Source of the DNA: Lachnospiraceae bacterium
GTDB taxonomy: Bacteria; Bacillota; Clostridia; Lachnospirales; Lachnospiraceae
DNA length: 64,000 nucleotides
Reading direction: 5' to 3'
NCBI GenBank assembly: GCA_017940415.1
Contig: JAGAYR010000003.1
Span: 47,748 to 111,747 of the forward strand
Position 1 is the first letter of the stretch. The number at the start of each line of letters is the position of its first letter. This document shows, in pieces, positions 1 to 7,862 of the stretch. The position numbers were made by a program, and so were the translations under genes. The notes below the pieces were generated by a model. It was not told the DNA's origin, did no database searches, and was given only the letters and a program-made list of their open reading frames with translations.

Positions 1-1436
1 TGAGTGACTCGGTGATACCTGCAAGATAATTATCCATCTCCTCCGACATCAAGATATTCTTAATAGTATAATACCACGAAGGCTTTCCTTCGCCCACATA
101 ATAAGCTACATAGGTGATCGAAGCATTTGCATCGTAATAAGAAGTGGTATCTCCGGCAGCGCGGGATGAATCGTTAGCCCATACACCGAGATCTCCGGGA
201 AGAGCTCCTGCGGTAATGCCTTCGTAAAGTCCGCCTTCGGTAGCCTGATCCTGAGCATACTGATCATAAAGAGCTATAAATGCATCTTCGGTGCTTCCTG
301 CTGCAGCATACTCGGAAAGAATCTGTGCTCCGTTATCTTCATAAGTAGAGATAATTCTGAGTGAAAGTGTAGGATCCTCATCCTTATATCTGGAAACAAA
401 TCCGACTACATAGTAGCTGTTTGTAACATCTGCTTCTACAACGGTGGTATCTCCTTCTTTTCTGGAAGGATCTACGATCCAGTTACGGATCAGATAATTT
501 ACTGCGGAAGCTTTCTCGCCTTCATGGTCCTCACCATTTTCAAAAATGGTAGACTCTGCTTCATTCGCAAGTTTCTCTGCTTCTGCCATGGCTGCTTCAA
601 TCTCCTTCTCGGAAGGAGTATAGGTTCCGTCTTCAGCAACTGCAGCGCCTTCATCTGCAAGATCGGTGGGTGCTTCGGGAAGCTCTGCATCAATCCTTAC
701 CATTTTATAATCGAAGACATCATAATCATCCGCATCTTCGGTATAACGTGCATCAATCTGCTCATCTGTGGGCTCGAAACCGTTCTGCTTGTAATCACTG
801 AATTCAGCCACAAGAAGGGTTTCTTTTACAAGCTTTTCGATTCGCTTTTCGGTAGCAAACTCACCGAGGGACTGCTTGTAATAAGCATTAAGGCTCATTT
901 CCGCTTCCTTGGCAGCATCTCTCATGGTCTGGGCATAATCCTCATACTGCCCGGTGATATCTGCGGTATAACCTTCTTTTTCAAGCTCAGCCTTAAGAGC
1001 CATGGTCTGCTTGATACGGTCTACGGCTTCCTTCTCGAAATACTGTCTGAAGGTAAGAGTCTCATCATACATCTGGTTCTCAAGATCATTTATATCCATT
1101 CCGTAATAGGAAAGAACCGAGCTGTAGTTATTGATATATGCGTTTTTGACCATATGGTAGTTATAGTCAAACTCAACGCGTCCTATGTTTCTGCCACCGA
1201 TGGTGCAGACAGTTTCGTTCATCGCAAGGTACTTTCTGATAGGGAAAGAAGCGATAAGTGCAATGATCGCAATGAGGATCACGATTCCCGCGCACTTCCA
1301 AACAGCCTGTTCGCGCTTTTCACGCTTCTTGGCCTCCCTGCGCTTTTCCATTTTCATATCATAGTGCGTCTTTACGGTTTTTTCCGTATTCTCGGTGCTC
1401 TCCGTCTTAACGGCACTTTCGGTTTTCTCGGACATA
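1..1436 (-). CDS. PpiC/SurA-like peptidylprolyl isomerase (3' end cut by window)
   Basis: The first 478 codons are present and the C-terminus lies beyond position 1. The start at 1436 follows an AAGGAGA ribosome binding site. The first 35 or so residues are charged and cytoplasmic, then one membrane anchor follows (about residues 40-65, WKCAGIVILIAIIALIASF), then a long extracytoplasmic region rich in Glu, Asp and Ala. The helical stretch with repeated Glu/Lys and the later GALPGDLGVW segment resemble the SurA_N/PpiC foldases of Lachnospiraceae. The likely role is folding of exported proteins at the outer face of the membrane. The catalytic parvulin core cannot be judged in full because of truncation. 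It lies 67 bp downstream of two ATP-grasp genes on the same strand and may be co-transcribed with them. Confidence 0.7.
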
Positions 1437-1502
1437 AAAATCTCCTTTCATACCGGGCGATCTGGTCTATCCGCCCCGCGCATTGCATTATTCTATCCCA
1501 TT

Positions 1503-2318
1503 TTATAGCTTTTGGGAAGATTTTTCACAAATATGACACATATACATCTCGGCTATATCAAGGTCTGTAAGACTGTACAGCATACGCGCTCCGGCGGCGT
1601 CTTCGACCTCATTTACTATCCATTTCCCGTGATCTCTTATCAGATCGACACCGATGTAATCGGAAAGCAGATAATCGGACAGTTTAAGAGCCATCCTGAC
1701 TGCTTCTTCGGGAGGCTCAATAAGACTTGCTTCCCCGCCGAGGCTGAAATTACTCCGGAAATCATTTTTTGAAGTGCGCAGAACGGAAGCTACGATCTTG
1801 CCTCCAAGCACATAAATGCGCATATCCTGTCCGGGAGTATCGCACATCTTCTGGATTATCCATTCCGAAGAGTTGAGCCCCCTTATGATCTCCCTTACTT
1901 CTTCATATTTTCTGGCTTTGAAAACCCTGTTTCCTCCGTGGCCTCTGCGGTGTTTTACAATATATGGCGCAGAAAACGGGATCTCGTCTTCGGGAGTGTC
2001 CCCGGGAACCGTTTCCATAACGGGTAATCCCAGCTCCTGAAACAGGTAATACTCTTCAAGCTTGTCATTACCGATACGCACGGTCTCCGAATTGTTAAAA
2101 CTCTTGATACCGAGCCCTTCGAAATATCTGGATAATTCTTCGTCCCTCGACCTGTTTATTACAAAGGCCGCTTCAGTTTCATCAAAAGCCTGCCAGGGAG
2201 TTACAAGATCAAGACGGATACCCCTTTCGGAAGCTTTCTCCGTAAGCCGGTCTATGAACCATCTGTTTTTTTCAATATCCGCTTCAAAATATACTAGAAG
2301 CGCTCTGTTATCTTTCAT
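1503..2318 (-). CDS. RimK-like ATP-grasp ligase (second of a tandem pair)
   Basis: A 271-residue protein. The central part matches the ATP-grasp fold: a lysine strand (PYIVKHRRGHGG, about residues 118-129) for the nucleotide loop, an IIQKMCDTPGQDMRIYVLGG segment typical of RimK-type enzymes, and a C-terminal metal-binding strand VNEVEDAAGARM. RimK-type enzymes join an amino acid or peptide carboxylate to an amine with ATP. The usual Glu-x-Asn metal pair reads EVED here, so Asn is replaced by an acidic residue. The start codon at 2318 overlaps the end of the upstream ATP-grasp gene by 11 bp, which implies translational coupling. The substrate cannot be deduced. Confidence 0.75.
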   Translation of the reverse strand: MKDNRALLVYFEADIEKNRWFIDRLTEKASERGIRLDLVTPWQAFDETEAAFVINRSRDEELSRYFEGLGIKSFNNSETVRIGNDKLEEYYLFQELGLPVMETVPGDTPEDEIPFSAPYIVKHRRGHGGNRVFKARKYEEVREIIRGLNSSEWIIQKMCDTPGQDMRIYVLGGKIVASVLRTSKNDFRSNFSLGGEASLIEPPEEAVRMALKLSDYLLSDYIGVDLIRDHGKWIVNEVEDAAGARMLYSLTDLDIAEMYMCHICEKSSQKL

Positions 2319-3180
2319 CCATGTACTCTTTTATATAACTTATTATGTGTTCGGCCATGTTTATGCCGGTGCATTCGAGAGTAGTTTTAAAATGAGGATT
2401 TGAATTGACCTCACAGATAATGGGGCCCTCTTTTCCGAACAACACATCCACTCCGGCAAAATCCAGTCCCAGTGCCTTGCATGCGGCGATCGCCAATTCT
2501 TCCTGTTCTTTGGTGGCGGTGAAACTCTTCATACTTCCACCGTTTGTGATATTAGAACGGAAATCATTGTCATTATATCTGTACATCGAAGCCACTACCC
2601 TGTCTCCGACCACATTTATCCTGACATCCCTTCCTGCGGATTCTTCAATATATTCCTGCATTATAAAAGGATGTTCCTTAAATGAAGCGATAAGTCTTTC
2701 CGCCTCATACGAATTTTTGACCAAATGAACCTGCTGTCCGAATGAACCGCGGTTTTCCTTGATGATCATGGGATAACCCAGTTCATTTTCCGCCATTCTC
2801 AGGAAAGTCATGTCGGTACACCCGAAGGCAGGGTATGCCTTGGGAGACAAAAAGGTTTTCGGAGTCCTGATCCCGCCCTCAACAAGAGCGATGGCTGTCT
2901 GTCCCTTATCATCGCAAGCCTCGATACTGGCAGATGAATTAAAAAGCCTGAGTCCCATCTTCTCAAGGCGCGAAGCAAGGAGAATATCCTTGTCCCAGAA
3001 TATTCCGAAATCTGGAAGTTCATATTCCGAAAACCTGCTCTGAACGCTGCAATGAATATCGGAAGATGTCTTCAGCTCCAGCTCCACTCCCACCTTTTTA
3101 CCGGCTTCAAGGAGCAATTTGTAAATCTCGCTGAACTTATCCCATTTAACAAATGAATTTACTATTAACCAGCCTTTCAA
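2308..3180 (-). CDS. RimK-like ATP-grasp ligase (first of a tandem pair)
   Basis: A 290-residue protein related to RimK and other ATP-grasp amino-acid ligases. Visible are the nucleotide-binding strand YPMIIKENRGSFGQQVHLV, the MQEYIEESAGRDVRINVVGD segment, and the canonical metal-binding strand ICEVNSNPHF near the C-terminus. No ATG fits; translation probably begins at TTG 3180, with GAAGGG about 8 nt upstream. It overlaps the next ATP-grasp gene and sits 82 bp downstream of a small XRE regulator, so the three probably form one unit. The two ligases differ in their N-terminal halves, so they may act on different substrates or as a heterodimer. Reaction product unknown. Confidence 0.75.
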   Translation of the reverse strand: MKGWLIVNSFVKWDKFSEIYKLLLEAGKKVGVELELKTSSDIHCSVQSRFSEYELPDFGIFWDKDILLASRLEKMGLRLFNSSASIEACDDKGQTAIALVEGGIRTPKTFLSPKAYPAFGCTDMTFLRMAENELGYPMIIKENRGSFGQQVHLVKNSYEAERLIASFKEHPFIMQEYIEESAGRDVRINVVGDRVVASMYRYNDNDFRSNITNGGSMKSFTATKEQEELAIAACKALGLDFAGVDVLFGKEGPIICEVNSNPHFKTTLECTGINMAEHIISYIKEYMDER

Positions 3181-3262
3181 TGCCTTATCCCTTCCTGCGA
3201 AAGATACAGCCGCATGAACAGCATTTTATCATAAGCCAAAAATATTGTCCTTATTATTATCT

Positions 3263-3469
3263 TCAGCGAATGATCTCGTCTATGGTGAAAACCTCTTCGA
3301 TAGGGACATCGAACACCTTAGCAACCTTCCAGGCCAGTACCAGACTGGGGTTGTATCGTCCATTCTCGAGATTTCCTATGGTTTCACGGCGTACACCCAC
3401 CTTAAAAGCAAGCTCTTCCTGGTTGATACCAAGCTTTGCACGAAATTCTTTGATCCTGTTTTTGATCAT
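3263..3469 (-). CDS. Small XRE-family DNA-binding regulator
   Basis: A 68-residue protein that is almost wholly one helix-turn-helix domain: NQEELAFKVGVRRETIGNLENGRYNPSLVLAWKVAKVF is typical of the Cro/C1 fold, followed by PIEEVFTIDE. The start at 3469 has an AAAGGAG site 6 nt upstream. Such short XRE proteins (YozG-like) usually repress their own promoter and neighbours. It precedes the two ATP-grasp ligase genes on the same strand. The upstream spacer carries three GTTATA copies spaced by 42 and 21 bp, which could be its operator. The family is clear; the target is inferred. Confidence 0.85.
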   Translation of the reverse strand: MIKNRIKEFRAKLGINQEELAFKVGVRRETIGNLENGRYNPSLVLAWKVAKVFDVPIEEVFTIDEIIR

Positions 3470-3651
3470 AGCATCTCCTTTCGAATAAAAAGAGGTAAAT
3501 AAATAACTTTTTGTTATATATTTGGTTCATTTTGTTTAGCATTACGCTTATACCGTTATATGTATTGCACTTATTGTTATAAATATACCTCTTTTTGCAA
3601 ATTTGTCAACCCGCCTCTTTTCCCCGGTGCCAAAAAGAATCCTCCCCCGAC
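3470..3651. promoter_or_regulatory. Upstream region of the XRE/ATP-grasp unit with phased GTTATA repeats
   Basis: AT-rich spacer with no gene. GTTATA occurs at 3513, 3555 and 3576, so the copies are 42 and 21 bp apart (whole helical turns). An inverted pair AAAAAGAGGTA (3487-3497) and TACCTCTTTTT (3586-3596) encloses them. This layout suits binding by a dimeric regulator. Operator function is inference. Confidence 0.35.
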
Positions 3652-3653
3652 AA

Positions 3654-3688
3654 TAAAACGCCCCTCGGACTGCCCGGTCCGAAGGGCG
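3654..3688 (-). terminator. Intrinsic terminator of the leuA-araC gene
   Basis: A GC-rich hairpin with 12-nt arms (CGCCCCTCGGAC and GTCCGAAGGGCG, one mismatch) lies 25 bp beyond the stop codon at 3713. On the minus strand it is followed by TTTTATTG, as expected for Rho-independent termination. Confidence 0.85.
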
Positions 3689-3712
3689 TATAATACGCTG
3701 AAAACCGCTCTG

Positions 3713-5716
3713 TTACTGCTTTCTGAACTGTACAGGGGTTACTCCGTAAGTCTTCTTGAACATTCTGTTGAAATGTTCTACATTTTCATAACCGACCTCA
3801 AGGGCGATATTCTCGATGGTCTTGTTAGTGTCTTTAAGAAGAGTTTTTGCTCTCTTAAGCTTTTCTATGCGGAGGACGTCCTGGAAAGTCTCTCCGGTCT
3901 TTTCCTTAATGTATTTTGAAAGATAAGGTCTGGAAAGGTGGAACTCTTCTGCCATTGAATCCAGGGATACATCCTGGTAATTTCTCTGGATGTAGGTAAG
4001 GATCTCTACAAGCCTCTCTTCACGGGCCCTGTTTATATGCTGGTCGGAAGCCACCTTATTTACACAGCTTACAAGTGCGGCGTTGGAAGCCTTGATGATA
4101 TCCTCATCGACTCCTACACCCCAATATATCTTGCCTTCTGATACTACGCTTACATATGAAGCCGCCTTGGAGGAACTGGTCTTGGAGATGGCGTGCTCCT
4201 CGTATCCGGTGAGTTCGTAATCAACCCCAAGATAGAGCTTGATCGCATTACTTACGGAGTCGAGTCTTCCGTTTCCTACGGTAACAACCTTCTGCTCACC
4301 GCTCTTATCCTTAAAGCTTACGGTAGCTTCTATTCCGCCGTTTCCGAGCTGCTTATAGTGGATCTCGGTGGCATCGAAAACAGGTCTGGAGGTTACATAC
4401 ACATCCTCAAATACCGAGAACATCTCATCGGGTTTGAGCTCTTTATGCTTTCTGTCGGATACGCCCTTCATAAGGTAGCCGACTTCTTCCTTCATGGCTG
4501 CGGGAAGGCTGAAACCGAACTGCTGCTTAAGAACAAATGCAACTCCGCCCTTTCCGGAAGTGGAATTTATACGAATGACATCCGACTCGTACTCTCTTCC
4601 GATATCCGAAGGATCGATGGGAATATAGGGAATATCCCATCTTACCCCTGTCTTGCCCTCTGCACGGTAATTCATTCCCTTGCTGATGGCATCCTGGTGG
4701 GAACCTGAGAAAGCTGTAAATACAAGGTCTCCGCCGTAAGGGGTTCTCTCATGGACCTTCATATTTGTAAATCTCTCATAATCCTCGCGGATCTTCATGA
4801 TATTGGAGAAATCAAGTCCGCTGTCCACGCCGTGTGTGACCATGTTCATGGCTACGGTTACAAGGTCTACATTACCGGTTCTCTCACCGTTTCCGAAAAG
4901 AGTACCCTCAACACGGTCCGCACCTGCAAGAACACCAAGCTCAGCATCCGCAACTCCGGTTCCTCTGTCATTGTGAGGATGAACGGACAGAACTACACCG
5001 TCACGATATTTCATGTTGTCGGACATATATTCGATCTGATCGGCAAAAACATGGGGCATAGCGACCTGTACGGTGGAGGGAAGGTTGATTATCGCCTTCT
5101 TCTCGGGAGTGGGCTGCCATACATCAAGTACCGCATTACATACTTCAAGAGCAAATTCGGGCTCGGTCTGAGAAAAGCTCTCGGGGCTGTACTCGAACAT
5201 GAAGTTTCCGTCCGTCTCATCGGCGAGCTCTTTCAATAACTTAGCTCCGTCAACGGCGATCTTAAGTATCTCGGGCTTTTCTTTCCTGAACACCTGCTCT
5301 CTTTGTTCTACGGAGGTGGAATTATACAGATGCACGATAGCCTTGGGACATCCCTTTACAGCATCGAAAGTCTTACGGATAATATGTTCCCTTGCCTGGG
5401 TAAGAACCTGAATGGTTACGTCATCGGGAATCATATTTCTGTCGATCAGGGCTCTGATGAATTCAAACTCGGTATCGGATGAAGCGGGAAACCCTACTTC
5501 GATCTCTTTAAATCCCACCTCAACGAGAACTTTGAAAAACTCCAATTTTGTCTCCAGACTCATGGGATCGATAAGAGCCTGATTTCCGTCACGAAGGTCA
5601 ACACTGCACCAAATGGGAGGTGCGGTAATCCTGTCTTTTTTTACCCAATTATGGTTCAGTACGGGAGGCATATAATATGTAGGCCTGTACTTCTCACTGA
5701 TATTGATCTTACTCAT
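3713..5716 (-). CDS. leuA: 2-isopropylmalate synthase fused to an AraC-type HTH domain
   Basis: A 667-residue protein. Residues 1 to about 560 are a complete 2-isopropylmalate synthase of the long LeuA2 type, which condenses acetyl-CoA with 2-oxoisovalerate in the first committed step of leucine synthesis. Visible are DLRDGNQALI (residues 40-49), the metal-binding HPHNDRGTG, the GNGERTGNVDL loop, and a regulatory domain ending WGVGVDEDIIKASNAALVS. Residues 566-667 form a full AraC/XylS DNA-binding domain with two helix-turn-helix units (SLDSMAEEFHLSRPYLSKY and TIENIALEVGYENVEHFNRM) and the terminal YGVTPVQFRK. The junction is in frame with no stop or frameshift. The start has GAAGGAG 7 nt upstream. 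The likely reading is an enzyme that also binds DNA, perhaps sensing leucine through its regulatory domain. Enzyme assignment is firm; regulatory function is inferred. Confidence 0.93.
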   Translation of the reverse strand: MSKINISEKYRPTYYMPPVLNHNWVKKDRITAPPIWCSVDLRDGNQALIDPMSLETKLEFFKVLVEVGFKEIEVGFPASSDTEFEFIRALIDRNMIPDDVTIQVLTQAREHIIRKTFDAVKGCPKAIVHLYNSTSVEQREQVFRKEKPEILKIAVDGAKLLKELADETDGNFMFEYSPESFSQTEPEFALEVCNAVLDVWQPTPEKKAIINLPSTVQVAMPHVFADQIEYMSDNMKYRDGVVLSVHPHNDRGTGVADAELGVLAGADRVEGTLFGNGERTGNVDLVTVAMNMVTHGVDSGLDFSNIMKIREDYERFTNMKVHERTPYGGDLVFTAFSGSHQDAISKGMNYRAEGKTGVRWDIPYIPIDPSDIGREYESDVIRINSTSGKGGVAFVLKQQFGFSLPAAMKEEVGYLMKGVSDRKHKELKPDEMFSVFEDVYVTSRPVFDATEIHYKQLGNGGIEATVSFKDKSGEQKVVTVGNGRLDSVSNAIKLYLGVDYELTGYEEHAISKTSSSKAASYVSVVSEGKIYWGVGVDEDIIKASNAALVSCVNKVASDQHINRAREERLVEILTYIQRNYQDVSLDSMAEEFHLSRPYLSKYIKEKTGETFQDVLRIEKLKRAKTLLKDTNKTIENIALEVGYENVEHFNRMFKKTYGVTPVQFRKQ

Positions 5717-5879
5717 ATTTACTCCTTCTTCAGATATTTATAGATATCTGCTTTGAACAATTATGAAATAAAGATACTACTACTCTCTTTGAAAAGCAAG
5801 AGGGATTTTAATCTATTTTATTGATATTTTTTAATGCAGATTTTAGCAAACCGCCGAGTCTAAGGCATTTTAGCAAAAT

Positions 5880-5917
5880 AATAAGCCAATTTTCTCCGCT
5901 CGGAAAATTGACTTATT
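5880..5917 (-). terminator. Hairpin terminator downstream of the smr gene
   Basis: Arms AATAAGCCAATTTTC (5880-5894) and GAAAATTGACTTATT (5903-5917) pair with one mismatch around a short GC loop. It lies 24 bp past the stop codon of the gene ending at 5941. The rest of 5717-5940 is AT-rich, holds the leuA leader, and shows no T-box or other riboswitch that I can recognise. Confidence 0.6.
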
Positions 5918-5940
5918 TTAATATTTTATATTGATTTATT

Positions 5941-6189
5941 CTAAAACAGTTCCTTTAAAATCAAAACAGTAATACCCTGATTATCTCCCGGAATAATACG
6001 TTTTACTTTCTTGTTATATCTGAAAGAGTCGTAGATCATATCCCTGAGATTTGTACCTCTGTTAAATCCATGGATAAGGCGTATCTGATATGTTCCGTCA
6101 CCGGCACCCGAAAGAACTTTTTCTATTCTTTTTTCCGCTTCATCGCATCTCATTCCATGCAGATCCACGGTGATGAACGGTTCGTCCAT
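5941..6189 (-). CDS. Small Smr-domain protein
   Basis: An 82-residue protein consisting of one Smr domain: FITVDLHGMRCDEAEKRI carries the LDLHG-type motif, and IRLIHGFNRGTNLRDMI matches the HGxG-type loop, here HGFNRG. Free-standing Smr domains are predicted nucleases or nucleic-acid binders; MutS2 in this window carries the same domain. The start at 6189 is chosen because AAAGGAG lies 7 nt upstream. A longer reading frame to 6273 exists but lacks such a site. It is divergent from the DUF4867 gene. Confidence 0.75.
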   Translation of the reverse strand: MDEPFITVDLHGMRCDEAEKRIEKVLSGAGDGTYQIRLIHGFNRGTNLRDMIYDSFRYNKKVKRIIPGDNQGITVLILKELF

Positions 6190-6380
6190 ATATGCTCCTT
6201 TCCGTTTCGGAATATCCCGATACACGATCATTCTACCATACATAAGTTTCTCGATATAACAAAAACTGCGCATGTTTTTAGCAAGAAAACGGTATCAGGT
6301 TTCCTGCAAATGATGTATTATATGAAAAGACACTAACCGGGTGTCCGGGGTATTTTATTTATATAGTAGGAGGTTTTACT

Positions 6381-7016
6381 ATGGAGTTGATCTCAGTTCA
6401 CAGCAAAGAATTCGAAAAGTATGGAAAGGTTTTAACCGGATATGATGTATCCGCATTGCTCGATGCGATGAATAAGATAGATCTTCCCGCAGAGGGAGTA
6501 GCTTACGAGCCCGGAATCGACAGCCTCGAGGCTTGTACCGATCTTTACAAGGATTTCACTGACCGTGCTTACGGCGGAATGCCCATCCAGGTAGGTATGT
6601 GCTGGGGAAGAAACACCAAGCTCAATTGCCTTGAGTATCACAGAGGAAGCGAGCTCAACATCGGAACCACATCTTTCGTTCTTCTTCTTGCCAAGGCAGA
6701 GGATATTCACGACGGAAAGCTTGATACCAAGGATGTTGTAGCATTCAAGGCAGATAAGGGTGACGTTGTTCTCGTTTACGAAGACAGCCTTCACTATGCA
6801 CCCTGCCAGTGCGACGGAAATGACGGATTCCGCGTTGCCGTTGTTCTTCCCAAGGGAACCAACACCGACAAGCCCGCTCTTAAGGAAGGAAATGATGAGG
6901 ACAAGCTCCTTTGGGCCCGCAACAAGTGGCTCATCGCTCATCCCGAGAGCAGCGAAGCATCTTCCGGCGCTTATGTAGGACTTACCGGCAAGAACATCGA
7001 CATTGCAGTTGACTGA
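6381..7016 (+). CDS. DUF4867 family protein
   Basis: A 211-residue protein that I recognise as DUF4867, a clostridial family of unknown function with a cupin-like layout. The segment ELNIGTTSFVLLLAK followed by DKGDVVLVYEDSLHYAPCQ resembles the two half-motifs of a small double-stranded beta-helix, with His and Cys residues that could hold a metal. The start follows TAGGAGG. It is monocistronic, ending in a strong hairpin at 7032, and its codon use (frequent AAG, CTT, GGA) suggests good expression. A sugar-related role sometimes assumed for such cupins is not demonstrated by the sequence. Confidence 0.7.
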   Translation: MELISVHSKEFEKYGKVLTGYDVSALLDAMNKIDLPAEGVAYEPGIDSLEACTDLYKDFTDRAYGGMPIQVGMCWGRNTKLNCLEYHRGSELNIGTTSFVLLLAKAEDIHDGKLDTKDVVAFKADKGDVVLVYEDSLHYAPCQCDGNDGFRVAVVLPKGTNTDKPALKEGNDEDKLLWARNKWLIAHPESSEASSGAYVGLTGKNIDIAVD

Positions 7017-7031
7017 TATATGCAAAAATAT

Positions 7032-7066
7032 AAGGAGCAGATCTTAACGGATCTGCTCCTTTTTTA
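7032..7066 (+). terminator. Intrinsic terminator between convergent genes
   Basis: Perfect 12-bp stem (AAGGAGCAGATC and GATCTGCTCCTT, 7032-7043 and 7050-7061) with a 6-nt loop and a T-run to 7065. A-rich sequence on the other side may let it also serve the convergent ABC operon. Confidence 0.92.
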
Positions 7067-7076
7067 TTCCGATCGT

Positions 7077-7820
7077 TTACTCAGCGGTCTCGGTTCCTGA
7101 AACAGGTTCCTTCTCAGCTGCTGTTTCTTCAGTCTGCTCTGCTTCCGCACCTACAATCTTACCGCTGTCGAGAAGAATGGTTCTGCTTCCGTATGAAGCG
7201 CACTTCTCGGAGTGGGTTACCTGAAGGATGGTAAGTCCCTTTTCTTTGTTGAGTCTTGAGAAGAGATCCATGATCTCTGCGGTTGATTTGGAATCAAGGT
7301 TACCGGTGGGCTCGTCCGCAAGAATTATGGAAGGATTGCCGAGGATTGCTCTTGCGATGGCGACTCTCTGCTGCTGTCCTCCCGAAAGAGTTGCGGGCAT
7401 TGCTTTTCTTTTCTCGGTAAGGCCTGTGATCTCAAGGATCTCGTCCAGTTCCTTCTTAAGCTCACTCTTTTTCTTACCGTTTACGGTCATGGGAAGGAGG
7501 ATGTTATCCTCTACATTTAAGTTCATGACCAGATTATAGAACTGAAATACAAATCCGATACTTGCAAGTCTGAGTTTGGAAAGTTTGTTGTCTTTAAGTG
7601 ATCCGATGTCCTCTCCGCAAAGAGAGATCTTTCCTTCGAATTCTCTGTCAAGTCCGCCGATAAGATACAGAAGGGTTGATTTTCCGGATCCGGATGCGCC
7701 CATGAGGGAAACAAACTCTCCCTCGTTTACATATAAACTGCAATTATCGAGAACTTTATTAAGATTGGTTCCTTTACCGAAAGTCTTGCTCACACCGGTT
7801 ACTTCTATTGTTTTCTTCAT
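7077..7820 (-). CDS. ABC transporter ATP-binding protein (MacB/LolD type)
   Basis: A 247-residue ATPase. Walker [12 protein letters not shown]-loop VFQFYNLV, signature [14 protein letters not shown], Walker [13 protein letters not shown] and the switch histidine VTHSEKC are all intact, so it should hydrolyse ATP. The LDxEFEGKI and [10 protein letters not shown] segments place it with the MacB/LolD group, which power FtsX-like permeases in mechanotransmission rather than classic import. A Glu/Thr-rich C-terminal tail of about 20 residues follows the domain. It is the last gene of the operon beginning at 12847 and pairs with the permease immediately upstream. GGGAGAAA precedes the start. Confidence 0.93.
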   Translation of the reverse strand: MKKTIEVTGVSKTFGKGTNLNKVLDNCSLYVNEGEFVSLMGASGSGKSTLLYLIGGLDREFEGKISLCGEDIGSLKDNKLSKLRLASIGFVFQFYNLVMNLNVEDNILLPMTVNGKKKSELKKELDEILEITGLTEKRKAMPATLSGGQQQRVAIARAILGNPSIILADEPTGNLDSKSTAEIMDLFSRLNKEKGLTILQVTHSEKCASYGSRTILLDSGKIVGAEAEQTEETAAEKEPVSGTETAE

Positions 7821-7862
7821 TATCGTTTCTCCCTGAATATATTTACATGAAAGCGCTGTTAA

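Noticed and set aside
524-1570. 348-codon plus-strand frame
   Set aside because: It is antisense to the PpiC/SurA-like gene, has no ribosome binding site and its translation is a Leu/Ile/Cys-rich sequence without a domain.
5717-5940. Possible T-box leader before leuA
   Set aside because: No GGTGGAACCGCG-like element or specifier stem is visible.
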